61,990 bases of DNA, from positions 1 to 61,990 of the forward strand of contig CALXRV010000018.1 in the NCBI GenBank assembly GCA_944390945.1, read 5' to 3'. The notes below the pieces were generated by a model, which saw nothing but the letters and a program-made list of their open reading frames with translations, searched no databases and had not been told where the DNA came from. This document shows positions 24,839-33,401 of this stretch, one piece after another. Each line of letters opens with the position of its first letter. The first letter of the stretch is position 1. The stretch comes from an uncultured Clostridia bacterium (lineage in GTDB: Bacteria; Bacillota; Dehalobacteriia; UBA4068). The translations under genes were made by a program, and so were the position numbers.

Positions 24839-26050
24839 ATGGCGGATATTTATGATTTGCTGGTTGTCGGCGGCGGTCCGGGCGGCTTGGCCGCCGGTAT
24901 CTATGGCAGCCGTTCGCGCCTGAAAACCGCGGTGATCGAAAAGGCCCGTCCGGGTGGACAGGCTGCGACAACGGAAGAGTTGGCCAATTATCCGGGCTTC
25001 TTCGACGGCAGCACCGGCCCTGGCCTGATGGAAAAGTTCCGCGCACATGCGGAGTTTTTCGGTACGGAGATCCTGCGCGGGAATATTGTGGAGATGGATT
25101 TGAGCGGCGCCGTGAAAAAACTGGTCGCCAAGGACGGCACGGAATATCTGGCGCATGCCGTGGTGCTCGCGCCTGGCGCTGAGCCGCGCAGCCTGAATAT
25201 CCCCGGCGAACGCAGATTGCGCGGCAAGGGCGTCTCTTATTGCGCGACCTGCGATGCGGACTTCTTTGAAGACCTGGACGTGGTCGTAGTCGGTAACGGC
25301 GATGCCGCAATTGAAGAAGCAGAATATCTGACCAAGTTCGCAGAGAACGTTACCATTATCGTCATTCATGAAGAGGGCGTGCTCGACTGCAACAAGGCGA
25401 GTGCAGAGCGGGCATTCAAAAACCCGAAGCTGCATTTTGTCTGGAACTCCGTGCTGGAAGAAATCGTAGGTGACGAACTGGTCGAACTGGTGCGTGTGCG
25501 CAATATCCGCACGAACGAGATCACGGAGCTGGAGACGAACGGCGTATTCTTCTTTGTCGGTACTGTGCCGCGCACGGATTTCCTCAAAGGCCATGTTGCG
25601 CTAAATGAGCAGGGCTATATCATCACCAATGAGATGATGGAGACAGATGTGCCTGGCGTTTATGCGGTGGGCGATGCGCGGGTGAAATATCTGCGGCAGG
25701 TCGTGACTGCAGCTGCGGATGGTGCGGTTGCCGCGGTGGCGGCCGAGAAGTATTTGGCAGAGATGGAAGCTTTCCGGGAACAGGTGCTGGAAGCGGATAA
25801 ACCGGTATTGCTCCTTTTCTGGGCGCCGCAGGTGGAGGAAAGCATCTCCGCTATCGGTGCGCTGGAAGCTGCGGTGGCAGACAACGAAAATGTGCAGATC
25901 GCCAAAATGGACACCTATCGTAACCGCAAGATTGCAGGACGTTATCAGGTGAAGGCATGCCCGACTCTCTTGCTTTTCCGCAATGGCGAGGAAGTGGGCC
26001 GGTTGGAAGGCGTGTTTACCACAGAACAGGTTAGCGAGCTATTGAAATAA
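24839..26050 (+). CDS. trxB: Thioredoxin reductase with an added C-terminal thioredoxin-like domain
   Basis: The protein has 403 residues. Residues 1-310 are thioredoxin reductase: FAD motif VGGGPGGLAAG, redox pair CATC (Cys135, Cys138), NADPH-site VVVGNGDAAIEEAEYL, and the C-terminal FAD motif VYAVGDAR. Residues 315-403 add a thioredoxin fold (KPVLLLFWAP ... ACPTLLLFRNGEEVGRLEG) in which the usual WCxxC is replaced by WAPQVEES, so it has no redox cysteines there. The enzyme should pass electrons to the next-gene thioredoxin, which reduces the selenoprotein components. The ATG at 24839 follows AAGGAGGATCAAG. Ordinary grd-operon TrxB is about 310-315 residues, so the extra domain is unusual. 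Confidence 0.93.
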   Translation: MADIYDLLVVGGGPGGLAAGIYGSRSRLKTAVIEKARPGGQAATTEELANYPGFFDGSTGPGLMEKFRAHAEFFGTEILRGNIVEMDLSGAVKKLVAKDGTEYLAHAVVLAPGAEPRSLNIPGERRLRGKGVSYCATCDADFFEDLDVVVVGNGDAAIEEAEYLTKFAENVTIIVIHEEGVLDCNKASAERAFKNPKLHFVWNSVLEEIVGDELVELVRVRNIRTNEITELETNGVFFFVGTVPRTDFLKGHVALNEQGYIITNEMMETDVPGVYAVGDARVKYLRQVVTAAADGAVAAVAAEKYLAEMEAFREQVLEADKPVLLLFWAPQVEESISAIGALEAAVADNENVQIAKMDTYRNRKIAGRYQVKACPTLLLFRNGEEVGRLEGVFTTEQVSELLK

Positions 26051-26075
26051 AGAATGATTTAAGGAGGAGATACCG

Positions 26076-26393
26076 ATGATTGCTGTGGATAAGGAAAATT
26101 TTGAAGCGGAAGTTCTGCAGGCAGAAGGTCTCGTCTTTGTTGATTTCTGGAGCCCAAAGTGCGAGCCATGCATGGCACTGTTGCCGGAAGTGGAAGCTTT
26201 TGCGGAAAAGAATGCCGGCCGGGCGAAATTCTGCAAACTGGATGCAGCAGCGAATAAGCGCCTTTCCATCGCGCAGAAGGTGATGGGACTGCCGGCCTTT
26301 GTCTTTTACAAGAATGGGGAAAAGGTGTTCACCTTTGACAAGGAGAGCATCGATATGCCGGCTGTACAGGCAAAGCTGGATGAGCTGGCTTAA
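26076..26393 (+). CDS. trxA: Thioredoxin of the glycine reductase operon
   Basis: This 105-residue protein is a thioredoxin fold with active site WSPKCEPC (Cys29, Cys32) instead of the classical WCGPC, and cis-proline in GLPAFVFYKNG. Atypical active sites are common in thioredoxins dedicated to glycine reductase. It regenerates GrdA after each turnover using electrons from TrxB. The ATG follows TTTAAGGAGGAGATACCG, 25 bp after trxB. Confidence 0.94.
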   Translation: MIAVDKENFEAEVLQAEGLVFVDFWSPKCEPCMALLPEVEAFAEKNAGRAKFCKLDAAANKRLSIAQKVMGLPAFVFYKNGEKVFTFDKESIDMPAVQAKLDELA

Positions 26394-26485
26394 ACGACAG
26401 CTGCGCAGAGCGTGTTATCCCATCTCCCCTTAGGGGAAAGCAATAGAGGATAAGCAACAAAATTAAAAGAAAAGGAGGAGGAACG

Positions 26486-26938
26486 ATGAGTATGCTCGAA
26501 GGCAAAAAGGTTGCCATTCTTGGCGATCGTGACGGCATCCCCGGTCCGGCGATCGAGGAATGCGTCAAGTCGGCCGGAGCAGACGTAGTATTCTCCACGA
26601 CAGAATGCTTTGTCTGAACTGCGGCCGGCGCAATGGACCTCGGCAATCAGCAGCGCATCAAAGATCTTTGCGACCAGTATGGGAATGAGGATCTGATCGT
26701 GGTGCTGGGCGGCGCGGAGGCAGAGGCCAGCGGCTTGGCTGCTGAGACTGTTGCCACCGGCGATCCGACTTTTGCCGGTCCTTTGGCGGGGGTCCCGTTG
26801 GGACTCAAGGCCTATCATATGTTTGAATTGAAGGATGAGGTTGACCCTGCTGTTTATGACGAGCAGGTTGGTATGATGGAGATGGTGCTCGACGTCGACG
26901 CCATCAAGGCGGAGGTCGAGACGTATCGTGCGCAGTGA
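26486..26938 (+). CDS. grdA: Glycine reductase selenoprotein A (GrdA), in-frame UGA = selenocysteine
   Basis: The gene encodes 150 residues when TGA at 26615-26617 is read as selenocysteine (Sec44). The motif [12 protein letters not shown], with Cys two residues before Sec (C-x-x-U type spacing), is the known GrdA active site. Residue 44 is also the Sec position in the Clostridium sticklandii protein. GrdA accepts the carboxymethyl group from component B and presents it as a ketene-like thioester precursor to component C. An AAAAGGAGGAGGAACG site precedes ATG 26486. Without recoding only a 43-residue stub and a disconnected downstream frame starting at 26633 would be seen. Confidence 0.97.
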
Positions 26939-26959
26939 TCCTGCGCAAGGATGAAATGA

Positions 26960-26995
26960 CAGGCGGCCGGGGCGGCGGCAAGTCCGCCCCGCCTG
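26960..26995 (+). other. Intercistronic hairpin between grdA and the grdCD fusion
   Basis: CAGGC (26960-26964) pairs with GCCTG (26991-26995), and after a 4-base bulge GGGGCGG (26969-26975) pairs with CCGCCCC (26984-26990). No T-run follows. A GC-rich stem at this point could protect the upstream grdA message from 3' decay. Confidence 0.5.
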
Positions 26996-27014
26996 CCCAG
27001 ATTGGAGGCCCTAT

Positions 27015-29573
27015 ATGTCTTATCCCGTATTAAAAGGCGCGGCCTATGCATTGATCCAGGGAAATGACCTTGCCCTGTATCAGGGCAGCACGGCTGCTGG
27101 AGAACGATACACCAATCCGGATTCGGAATTCTTAAAGGAGCTGCCTGCGCACTGGCGCAGTTTTGAAGCAGCTGTCGCCTATCCGCCTAACCAGGCATAT
27201 ATCGGCAATATCCATCCGCGCGCTTTGCGTGAGATCCCCAGGCCTTGGTATGAAAACGGCTTGCCGGATGCGAAAACAGAAGGGAAATACGGGACGATCG
27301 CATCTGAGGATATCCTTTACGGCCTGATGAAAGCAGTGGACACGTTTGACCTGGTGTTGCTGGATGAAACTTTTCTTGCGCCGCTGAAGGAAAAGATCGC
27401 TGCGCTGCCTGGCCTCAGCCAATGGAAATGCCTGGAAAAGCTGGATAAGAACCCAGCCGACCTGGCGGCGATCACCGAACAGGTGGAACAGCAACATGCA
27501 GAGCCGCTTTATTTTGCGCAGCAGCTGATCGGCTGCGTCAAGCGTGCGCATGAATATGATGCAGCGCTGACTGCACATGTATTGACAGAGAATCTGGTGG
27601 CAAAGGCGAGCGCATCCTTTGCTTTACAGCAGTTGCTGAATAAATGCGAGCTGAAGGCGGAGCAGGTGGATTATATCATCGAATGCTCGGAAGAAGCTTG
27701 CGGGGACATGAACCAGCGTGGCGGCGGCAATTTTGCCAAATCAATCGGTGAAATTTGCGGCTGCATCAATGCCAGCGGGTCGGATACGCGCAGTTTCTGC
27801 GCTGGCCCGGCACATGCTTTGGTGGAAGCCGCCGCATTGGTGCAGTCCGGTATCTATGAAAATGTGGTCGTGCTTGCCGGCGGCGCTTCGGCCAAGCTGG
27901 GCCTGAACAGCCGTGACCATGTGAAAAAAGGTCTGCCCATGCTGGAAGACATGCTGGGTGCTTTTGCCATCCATATCAGTGTGGATGACGGCGTATCGCC
28001 CTTGATCCGTACCGATGTCGTCGGCCGGCACAAGATTGGCAGCGGCGCTTCCCCTCAGGCAGTGATGCAGGCGATTGTTGCTGCACCGCTTGATGCAGCT
28101 GGCCTGAAAATTGCAGATATTGATATGTTTTCTGCAGAGATGCAGAATCCAGAGATTACGGAACCGGCAGGCGCAGGTGACGTGCCCACAGCGAATTTCA
28201 AGATGATCGGCGCGCTGGGTGTGATGCGCGGAGAATTCGAGCGCAGTCAGTTGCCGAGCGTTGTGGAACGCATCGGCATGCCGGGCTTTGCGCCGACACA
28301 GGGGCATATTCCTTCCGGCGTGCCGTTCCTTGGCCATTGCCGCGAGATGATGTTGGCCGGCGAAATCCACCGCGCGATGATCATCGGTAAGGGCAGTCTG
28401 TTTCTCGGCCGCCTGACCAACCTTTTTGATGGTATCTCCTTTGTCGTAGAAGCAAACCCGGGCAAAAAGGCTGCTGCGGAAAGCCTGGACGGACTGACGA
28501 AGACGCGTGTTGGCCTGGTGGTGCTGGGCAGTGAACACCCTGTCTGTGAACTGGTGCATGGCGCGGAGCAGGCTGCGGCAGCTGATCCGCGGCTTGACGT
28601 GGTGCTGATTGGCTGCGGGGACAGCGGCATGCTACATGGTGTGGAAGCCGCAGATGCGGATGCGGCATTGAAGAAGATGGACGAGATGCTGGCAAGCGGC
28701 GAGCTGGATGCGGCAGTGGCGATGCATTATGCTTTCCCGCTTGGCGTTTCCACCGTGGGGCGTGTGGTCACGCCGGCCTTTGGCCGCAAGCTGTATATCG
28801 CCAATACTACCGGCACTTCAGCAACGGAACGCACGGCAGCGCTGGTGCGCAATGCGATCAGCGGTATTGCTTGCGCCAAGGCGTCTGGTCATCCGCAGCC
28901 GACGGTCGGCCTGCTCAATCTGGACGGGGCGCGACAGGCGGAGCGTATTCTGCGCCAGCTGGCTGAGAATGGATACGAGATCCACTTTGCGGAAAGCAGC
29001 CGTGCAGACGGCGGTGCGGTGATGCGCGGAAACGACCTGCTGCGCGGCGTACCGGATGTGATGGTCACCGACAGTCTGACCGGTAATGTGCTGATCAAGC
29101 TATTTTCTGCTTACAGCAGCGGTGGCAGCTATGAAGCGCTGGGCGATGGCTATGGTCCGGGTGTGGGTGAAAAATATGGCAAGGTCATCAATATCATCAG
29201 CCGCGCTTCCGGCGCACCGGTGATCTCTGGCGCGATTGCCTTTGCGGCTGAGGCAGCACGCGGCGGCTTGCCCAAGCTGGCTGCTGCTGAGTTTGCCGCT
29301 GCCAAAGCGGCTGGCCTTGATGCGCTGCTTGATTCCCTGGCGGCAAAGCCGCAGGGGACGGCGCAGGAGACTGTGGCCGCGCCACCGGAAAAAGTGGTTG
29401 ATGAAGAGATTACCGGCATTGAGGTGTTCGCGATCGAAGACGCGGTACAGCTGTTGTGGAAGAACGGCGTTTATGCTGCTGCCGGCATGGGCTGCACCGG
29501 GCCGGTGGTGATGGTGGCGCGTGAGGATCATCAGCGGGCGCTGCAGCTGCTGAAAGAGGGAGAATATCTCTAA
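27015..29573 (+). CDS. grdCD: Fused glycine reductase component C (GrdC-GrdD)
   Basis: This single 852-residue frame contains both subunits of component C. Residues 1 to about 490 match GrdC, a thiolase/FabH-like protein, with ECSEEACGDMNQRGGGNFAK and candidate active-site Cys262 in RSFCAGPAHAL. Residues from about 500 match GrdD, a PlsX/phosphotransacetylase-like protein (LLNLDGARQAERILRQLA, PDVMVTDSLTGNVLIKLF), ending with Cys827 in AAGMGCTGPVVMV, the conserved GrdD cysteine. Component C releases acetyl phosphate from the carboxymethyl-selenoether of GrdA, giving ATP via acetate kinase. In described grd operons these are separate genes of about 510 and 385 codons. No stop or shift separates them here. 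ATTGGAGGCCCTAT precedes the ATG. Confidence 0.93.
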   Translation: MSYPVLKGAAYALIQGNDLALYQGSTAAGERYTNPDSEFLKELPAHWRSFEAAVAYPPNQAYIGNIHPRALREIPRPWYENGLPDAKTEGKYGTIASEDILYGLMKAVDTFDLVLLDETFLAPLKEKIAALPGLSQWKCLEKLDKNPADLAAITEQVEQQHAEPLYFAQQLIGCVKRAHEYDAALTAHVLTENLVAKASASFALQQLLNKCELKAEQVDYIIECSEEACGDMNQRGGGNFAKSIGEICGCINASGSDTRSFCAGPAHALVEAAALVQSGIYENVVVLAGGASAKLGLNSRDHVKKGLPMLEDMLGAFAIHISVDDGVSPLIRTDVVGRHKIGSGASPQAVMQAIVAAPLDAAGLKIADIDMFSAEMQNPEITEPAGAGDVPTANFKMIGALGVMRGEFERSQLPSVVERIGMPGFAPTQGHIPSGVPFLGHCREMMLAGEIHRAMIIGKGSLFLGRLTNLFDGISFVVEANPGKKAAAESLDGLTKTRVGLVVLGSEHPVCELVHGAEQAAAADPRLDVVLIGCGDSGMLHGVEAADADAALKKMDEMLASGELDAAVAMHYAFPLGVSTVGRVVTPAFGRKLYIANTTGTSATERTAALVRNAISGIACAKASGHPQPTVGLLNLDGARQAERILRQLAENGYEIHFAESSRADGGAVMRGNDLLRGVPDVMVTDSLTGNVLIKLFSAYSSGGSYEALGDGYGPGVGEKYGKVINIISRASGAPVISGAIAFAAEAARGGLPKLAAAEFAAAKAAGLDALLDSLAAKPQGTAQETVAAPPEKVVDEEITGIEVFAIEDAVQLLWKNGVYAAAGMGCTGPVVMVAREDHQRALQLLKEGEYL

Positions 29574-29655
29574 GCCGTATTGTTGGTAGGACCGAATTAT
29601 GGCAGCGGCGGGGCGTATGGCTGCATGCGCTCCTGCCGTTGCCGAGGAGAAACGT

Positions 29656-31059
29656 ATGGATTATGCACTGCTGCCAAAGGTGGACCGGATCCTTTCCCTG
29701 CTGGAAGCCCAGCCGGAGCTGCTGCCGCCCGCCTACAGTCGCGCTATGTTAACCGAGTCGGCACGGGAGGCTGTCGCCGCGCTGCGCGCCGGCGCGATGG
29801 CCGAAAGCGGAGACCGTGAAAGTTTGCTGCATGCCGCCTGCCAGGATACGCTGCGCCGTTATGCGCAGAAATGCCGGCCTTCGTTGCGGCGGGTAATCAA
29901 TGCGACCGGCATTGTGCTGCATACAAATTTGGGGCGCAGTCTGTTGGCTGACGAGGCGGTGCACGCCGTCTGTATGGCGGCCGGCGGTTATTGTAATCTG
30001 GAGCTGGATCTGGCGAACGGTAAACGCGGCAGCCGCTACAGCCATGTGGCAGGTTTACTTTGCGAGCTGACCGGCGCTGAGGATGCGCTGGTCGTCAACA
30101 ACAATGCAGCAGCTGTGCTGCTGGCTTTGGATACGTTGGCGCGCGGCGGTGAGGCGATCGTTTCACGCGGCCAGCTGGTGGAGATCGGCGGCAGTTTCCG
30201 CGTACCAGACGTGATGACGCATAGCGGCGTCATGCTTTGCGAGGTCGGCACAACGAATAAGACCCACCTGCGGGATTATCAGGCGGCGATCCGGGAGACG
30301 ACCAGTATTCTTGTGCAGGTGCATCCGAGCAATTTTGTCATGCGCGGCTTTGTGGAGGAGGTCTCTACCGCAGAGCTGGCAGCTCTGGCGCATAGCCATG
30401 ATCTGCCTTTTCTCTATGATTTGGGCAGCGGCTGTTTTTATCCGTTTGCTGAGCAGGGGATCGGGCATGAACCATTGCCCCGCCATCTGATCGCGCAGGA
30501 TGTGGATGTGCTGACCTTTTCCGGCGACAAACTGCTTGGCGGGCCGCAAGCTGGCATCATCATCGGTAAAACGCGTTATTTAGCGCGCATCAAGGCGAAT
30601 CCGCTGACACGAGCGCTGCGGATTGACAAACTGACCCTGGCTGCGCTGGAAGCAACCCTGCGCATTTATCGTGCCGGGCAGGAAAAAGAGCGGATCCCGA
30701 CCGTTGCCATGCTGTTGGCAGACGAGGCGGAGATCGGCGCACGTGCTGCGCGCCTGCTCGCCCTGCTGCAGGAAAATGATGTGGATGGAGCGCTTTACCA
30801 GGCAAATCTGCGTCGGACCGTATCGCCGGTGGGCGGCGGATCCCTGCCCGAGGTGGAACTGCCAACCGTGGCGCTGGAAGTGGAACCACAGCGCTGCAGC
30901 GCAGCCTCGTTGCAGGAGCGGTTGCGGGATTGCGACCCCGCGCTGCTTGGTTATCTACGGGAAAACAAACTGTTGCTCGATCTGCGAACAGTCGCGGATG
31001 CCGAGGTAGAGACGGTTGCCGCTTTGCTGCTGCAGACGGCCAGGGGGATGGAATCGTGA
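29656..31059 (+). CDS. selA: L-seryl-tRNA(Sec) selenium transferase
   Basis: This 467-residue PLP enzyme converts seryl-tRNA(Sec) to selenocysteyl-tRNA(Sec) using selenophosphate. SelA signatures are clear: RVINATGIVLHTNLGRS, VNNNAAAVLLAL, VHPSNFVMRGF and the Schiff-base Lys292 in FSGDKLLGGPQAG. The ATG at 29656 is chosen for GCCGAGGAGAAACGT; an in-frame earlier ATG at 29599 has none. It lies 82 bp after grdCD with no promoter or terminator seen between, so it is likely read from the grd transcript. It overlaps selB by 4 bp. Confidence 0.97.
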   Translation: MDYALLPKVDRILSLLEAQPELLPPAYSRAMLTESAREAVAALRAGAMAESGDRESLLHAACQDTLRRYAQKCRPSLRRVINATGIVLHTNLGRSLLADEAVHAVCMAAGGYCNLELDLANGKRGSRYSHVAGLLCELTGAEDALVVNNNAAAVLLALDTLARGGEAIVSRGQLVEIGGSFRVPDVMTHSGVMLCEVGTTNKTHLRDYQAAIRETTSILVQVHPSNFVMRGFVEEVSTAELAALAHSHDLPFLYDLGSGCFYPFAEQGIGHEPLPRHLIAQDVDVLTFSGDKLLGGPQAGIIIGKTRYLARIKANPLTRALRIDKLTLAALEATLRIYRAGQEKERIPTVAMLLADEAEIGARAARLLALLQENDVDGALYQANLRRTVSPVGGGSLPEVELPTVALEVEPQRCSAASLQERLRDCDPALLGYLRENKLLLDLRTVADAEVETVAALLLQTARGMES

Positions 31060-32963
31060 ACGCCGGCGGGCATATCATCATTGGTACGGCTGGCCATGTG
31101 GATCATGGCAAAACAGAACTGACCGCGGCGCTGACCGGTATCCATACCGACCGGCTGCCGGAGGAAAAACGGCGCGGCATGACGATCGTGCCGGGTTTTG
31201 TGCCGCTGACTCTGCGCAGCGGTCGCCGGCTGGGCCTGATCGACGTGCCGGGGCATGAAAAGTTTGTAAAGAATATGCTGGCCGGAGTGGCTGGCATTGA
31301 TATGGTGCTGTTTGTGGTTGCGGCAGATGAGGGTGTGATGCCGCAGACTGTCGAGCATCTGCATATTTTGCACTTGCTCGGCATCAATAAAGGCGTGGTG
31401 GCGATCACGAAATGTGACCTGGTCGATGCGGAGTGGCTGGAACTGATCCGCGAACAGGTAGCCGAGCTGCTGGCGCCGACCAGCCTGGCTGATGCGCCGG
31501 TGATCGCTGTTTCCAGTGTGACGGGTGAGAATATTGAGGAATTGCGCAGCCTGCTTGACGAAGTGGCTGCGACAGTTCCGGAGCGCCCCTGCGTTGGCCA
31601 TTGCCGGCTGCCGCTGGATCGCGTATTCAGCAAAGCGGGCTTTGGCACGGTGGTAACCGGCACGCTTTGGGCGGGTAAGTTGGAGAATGGACAAAAGGTG
31701 CAGCTGTGGCCTTCCGGCGGTCTGGCGCGTGTGCGCGGCCTGCAGGTGCATGGCGATGCGGTGGAGACTGCCTTGGCAGGACAGCGGACCGCGGTCAATC
31801 TGGCCGGGCCGGCGGCAGAATCTGCACAGCGCGGCGGCTGGCTGGCAGAACCAGGACTCTTGCGCGAGAGTTTTCGTATAGATATCGAATTGCGGCTGCT
31901 GGCTACGGCGCGGCCGCTGACGCAGCGCAGCAGGCTGCGCATCCATCATGGGACGAGCGAGGCACTGGGCCGCGTAAATCTGCTCGACCGTGAAGAATTG
32001 AAGCCAGGGGAAAGCTGCTTTGCGCAGTTGCAGCTGGAAATGCCGCTGCCGCCCCTGCGTGGCGACCGGATGATTTTGCGTGCGTACTCACCGATGATCA
32101 CGATCGGCGGGGCAACCGTGCTGGATGCCGACCCGCCGCGGCATAAACGCTATCAGCAGTTGGTACTGGATGCGCTGGCCAAAAAGGCAGCGGGTGATGA
32201 TGGCGAAAATTTGCTGGATCTGTTGCGCCAGGCTGGCGCACCGCTTTCCAGCGAAGCCCTGGCGCAGGCTGCGCAGGCGCCGCAGGCAGAGCTGATGCCC
32301 TATCTAACGGATTTTCTTGCCGCCGGACGGATCTGCTCTCTGGATGTGGATGGCGAAACGCAGTATTGGCTGCCGGAAACAGAGGAGATGCTGCGCGAAC
32401 GCACTGCGCATATGCTGGCGGATTACCATGCAAAATATCCGCTGCGGCGCGGATTGCCAGCTGCAGAGCTGCGCTCACGCTGTTTTTCCACCTGGAAACA
32501 AAAGCAGCTGCAGGCATTGCTGGCCGTATGGCAGGCTGCCGGTGTGCTGGTTGTGGATGGTGCCATTTTGCGGTCGCCGGATTTTTCCAACCAGCCGGAT
32601 ACAGCGCAGGAAAGTGTGCTGCAGCGAATTGCCGCAGCCTATGCAGAAGCGCCGTTTGCACCGCCGGATTGGAACGAGCTGATGCGCCAAATGCATATTC
32701 CTGCCGATAGCGCAGCGGAATATCAGCTTTGGCTGGTGGAAAATGGATGGTTGATCCGTGCAGGCGAGCTCTTTTTCAGTAGCGAGGCGATCAGGCGGGC
32801 GGAAGAGATCTGCCGTGGCTTGGATGGCGCAGATGGGTTCACTTTGGCGATGGTGCGCGATGCATTGGCGACCAGCCGCAAATATGTGCAGGCGATCCTG
32901 GAATATTTGGATGAGGAAAAGATTACGAAACGTGAAGGCGATATCCGCCGTTTTCTGCAATGA
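31056..32963 (+). CDS. selB: Selenocysteine-specific elongation factor
   Basis: This 635-residue protein starts at GTG 31056, overlapping the selA stop (GTGA). The GTPase motifs are G1 GHVDHGKT, the RRGMTI switch I region, G3 DVPGHE, and G4 TKCD; domains II and III follow. The last 270 residues are the SelB winged-helix repeats that bind the SECIS hairpin (for example FTLAMVRDALATSRKYVQAILEYLDEE cannot be matched by EF-Tu). SelB carries selenocysteyl-tRNA to the ribosome at UGA codons in grdB and grdA. selC begins 15 bp after its stop. Confidence 0.96.
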   Translation: MNAGGHIIIGTAGHVDHGKTELTAALTGIHTDRLPEEKRRGMTIVPGFVPLTLRSGRRLGLIDVPGHEKFVKNMLAGVAGIDMVLFVVAADEGVMPQTVEHLHILHLLGINKGVVAITKCDLVDAEWLELIREQVAELLAPTSLADAPVIAVSSVTGENIEELRSLLDEVAATVPERPCVGHCRLPLDRVFSKAGFGTVVTGTLWAGKLENGQKVQLWPSGGLARVRGLQVHGDAVETALAGQRTAVNLAGPAAESAQRGGWLAEPGLLRESFRIDIELRLLATARPLTQRSRLRIHHGTSEALGRVNLLDREELKPGESCFAQLQLEMPLPPLRGDRMILRAYSPMITIGGATVLDADPPRHKRYQQLVLDALAKKAAGDDGENLLDLLRQAGAPLSSEALAQAAQAPQAELMPYLTDFLAAGRICSLDVDGETQYWLPETEEMLRERTAHMLADYHAKYPLRRGLPAAELRSRCFSTWKQKQLQALLAVWQAAGVLVVDGAILRSPDFSNQPDTAQESVLQRIAAAYAEAPFAPPDWNELMRQMHIPADSAAEYQLWLVENGWLIRAGELFFSSEAIRRAEEICRGLDGADGFTLAMVRDALATSRKYVQAILEYLDEEKITKREGDIRRFLQ

Positions 32964-32977
32964 GACGGCGGTGATAT

Positions 32978-33075
32978 GGGAGTGGAACCGGCCTGGTGGC
33001 CGGCGCGGACTTCAAATCCGTCCGTGAGGCGGCGATCCCGTCTCAGGTGTGTTCGATTCGCACACATTCCCGCCA
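32978..33075 (+). tRNA. selC: Selenocysteine tRNA (anticodon UCA)
   Basis: This 98-base gene has encoded CCA. The anticodon TCA is at 33012-33014 in loop CTTCAAA. Features specific to tRNA(Sec): a long acceptor arm (GGGAGTGG with ACATTCCC, the innermost pair being a G-A mismatch), a 6-bp D stem CCGGCC/GGCCGG with a TGGT loop, a long variable arm, and T arm GTGTG-TTCGATT-CGCAC. It lies directly downstream of selB and is followed by a terminator. Confidence 0.96.
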
Positions 33076-33083
33076 TAGAAGAG

Positions 33084-33112
33084 GAAGAGGCCCTGCGCTG
33101 CAGGGCCTCTTC
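33084..33112. terminator. Terminator after selC, probably bidirectional
   Basis: A perfect 13-bp stem (33084-33096 with 33100-33112), GAAGAGGCCCTGC and its complement, loop GCT. It closes the grd-sel transcript and faces the convergent DUF3343 gene, 24 bp beyond its end. Confidence 0.8.
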
Positions 33113-33135
33113 TCCGATTTACGGTGGTCTGTATC

Positions 33136-33387
33136 TTAGCTATGGCGATTGTCCCGGATCATCTCATAACCATCTGCTGTAACGCGTACCAGCTGCTCTG
33201 TTCCTGTTAGAGAAAAGCGGGCAATATCCGCCTTTGCGCAACGAAAGCGGGCACAGGTCCCGCAGGAGCTGGAAAGCGCGCGTGGTACGGGCATCAGCTG
33301 GCTTTCGACCCCGGCGGCTTTTAGCTGGCGGCTGAAAACGATCGCGTCATAATGCGTATAGAATGTGGCGATGTATTCCGCTTCCAT
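33136..33387 (-). CDS. DUF3343 putative Se/S carrier protein
   Basis: This 83-residue protein matches DUF3343: an N-terminal YIATFYTHYDAIVFSRQLK segment and a small Cys region SSSCGTCARF. Members are small proteins repeatedly encoded next to YedE and TusA-like proteins and proposed to handle selenium or sulfur. It is the last gene of the YedE-TusA-DUF3343 set on the minus strand. Biochemical function is not established. Confidence 0.85.
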   Translation of the reverse strand: MEAEYIATFYTHYDAIVFSRQLKAAGVESQLMPVPRALSSSCGTCARFRCAKADIARFSLTGTEQLVRVTADGYEMIRDNRHS

Positions 33388-33401
33388 CCGTTCTGCCTGC
33401 C

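Noticed and set aside
23282..25594. Long minus-strand open frame (about 770 codons) opposite grdE, grdB and trxB
   Set aside because: It spans three convincing plus-strand genes and their ribosome sites; its protein is low-complexity shadow sequence.
26615..26617. Possible nonsense mutation in grdA
   Set aside because: TGA codon 44 is the established selenocysteine position of GrdA.
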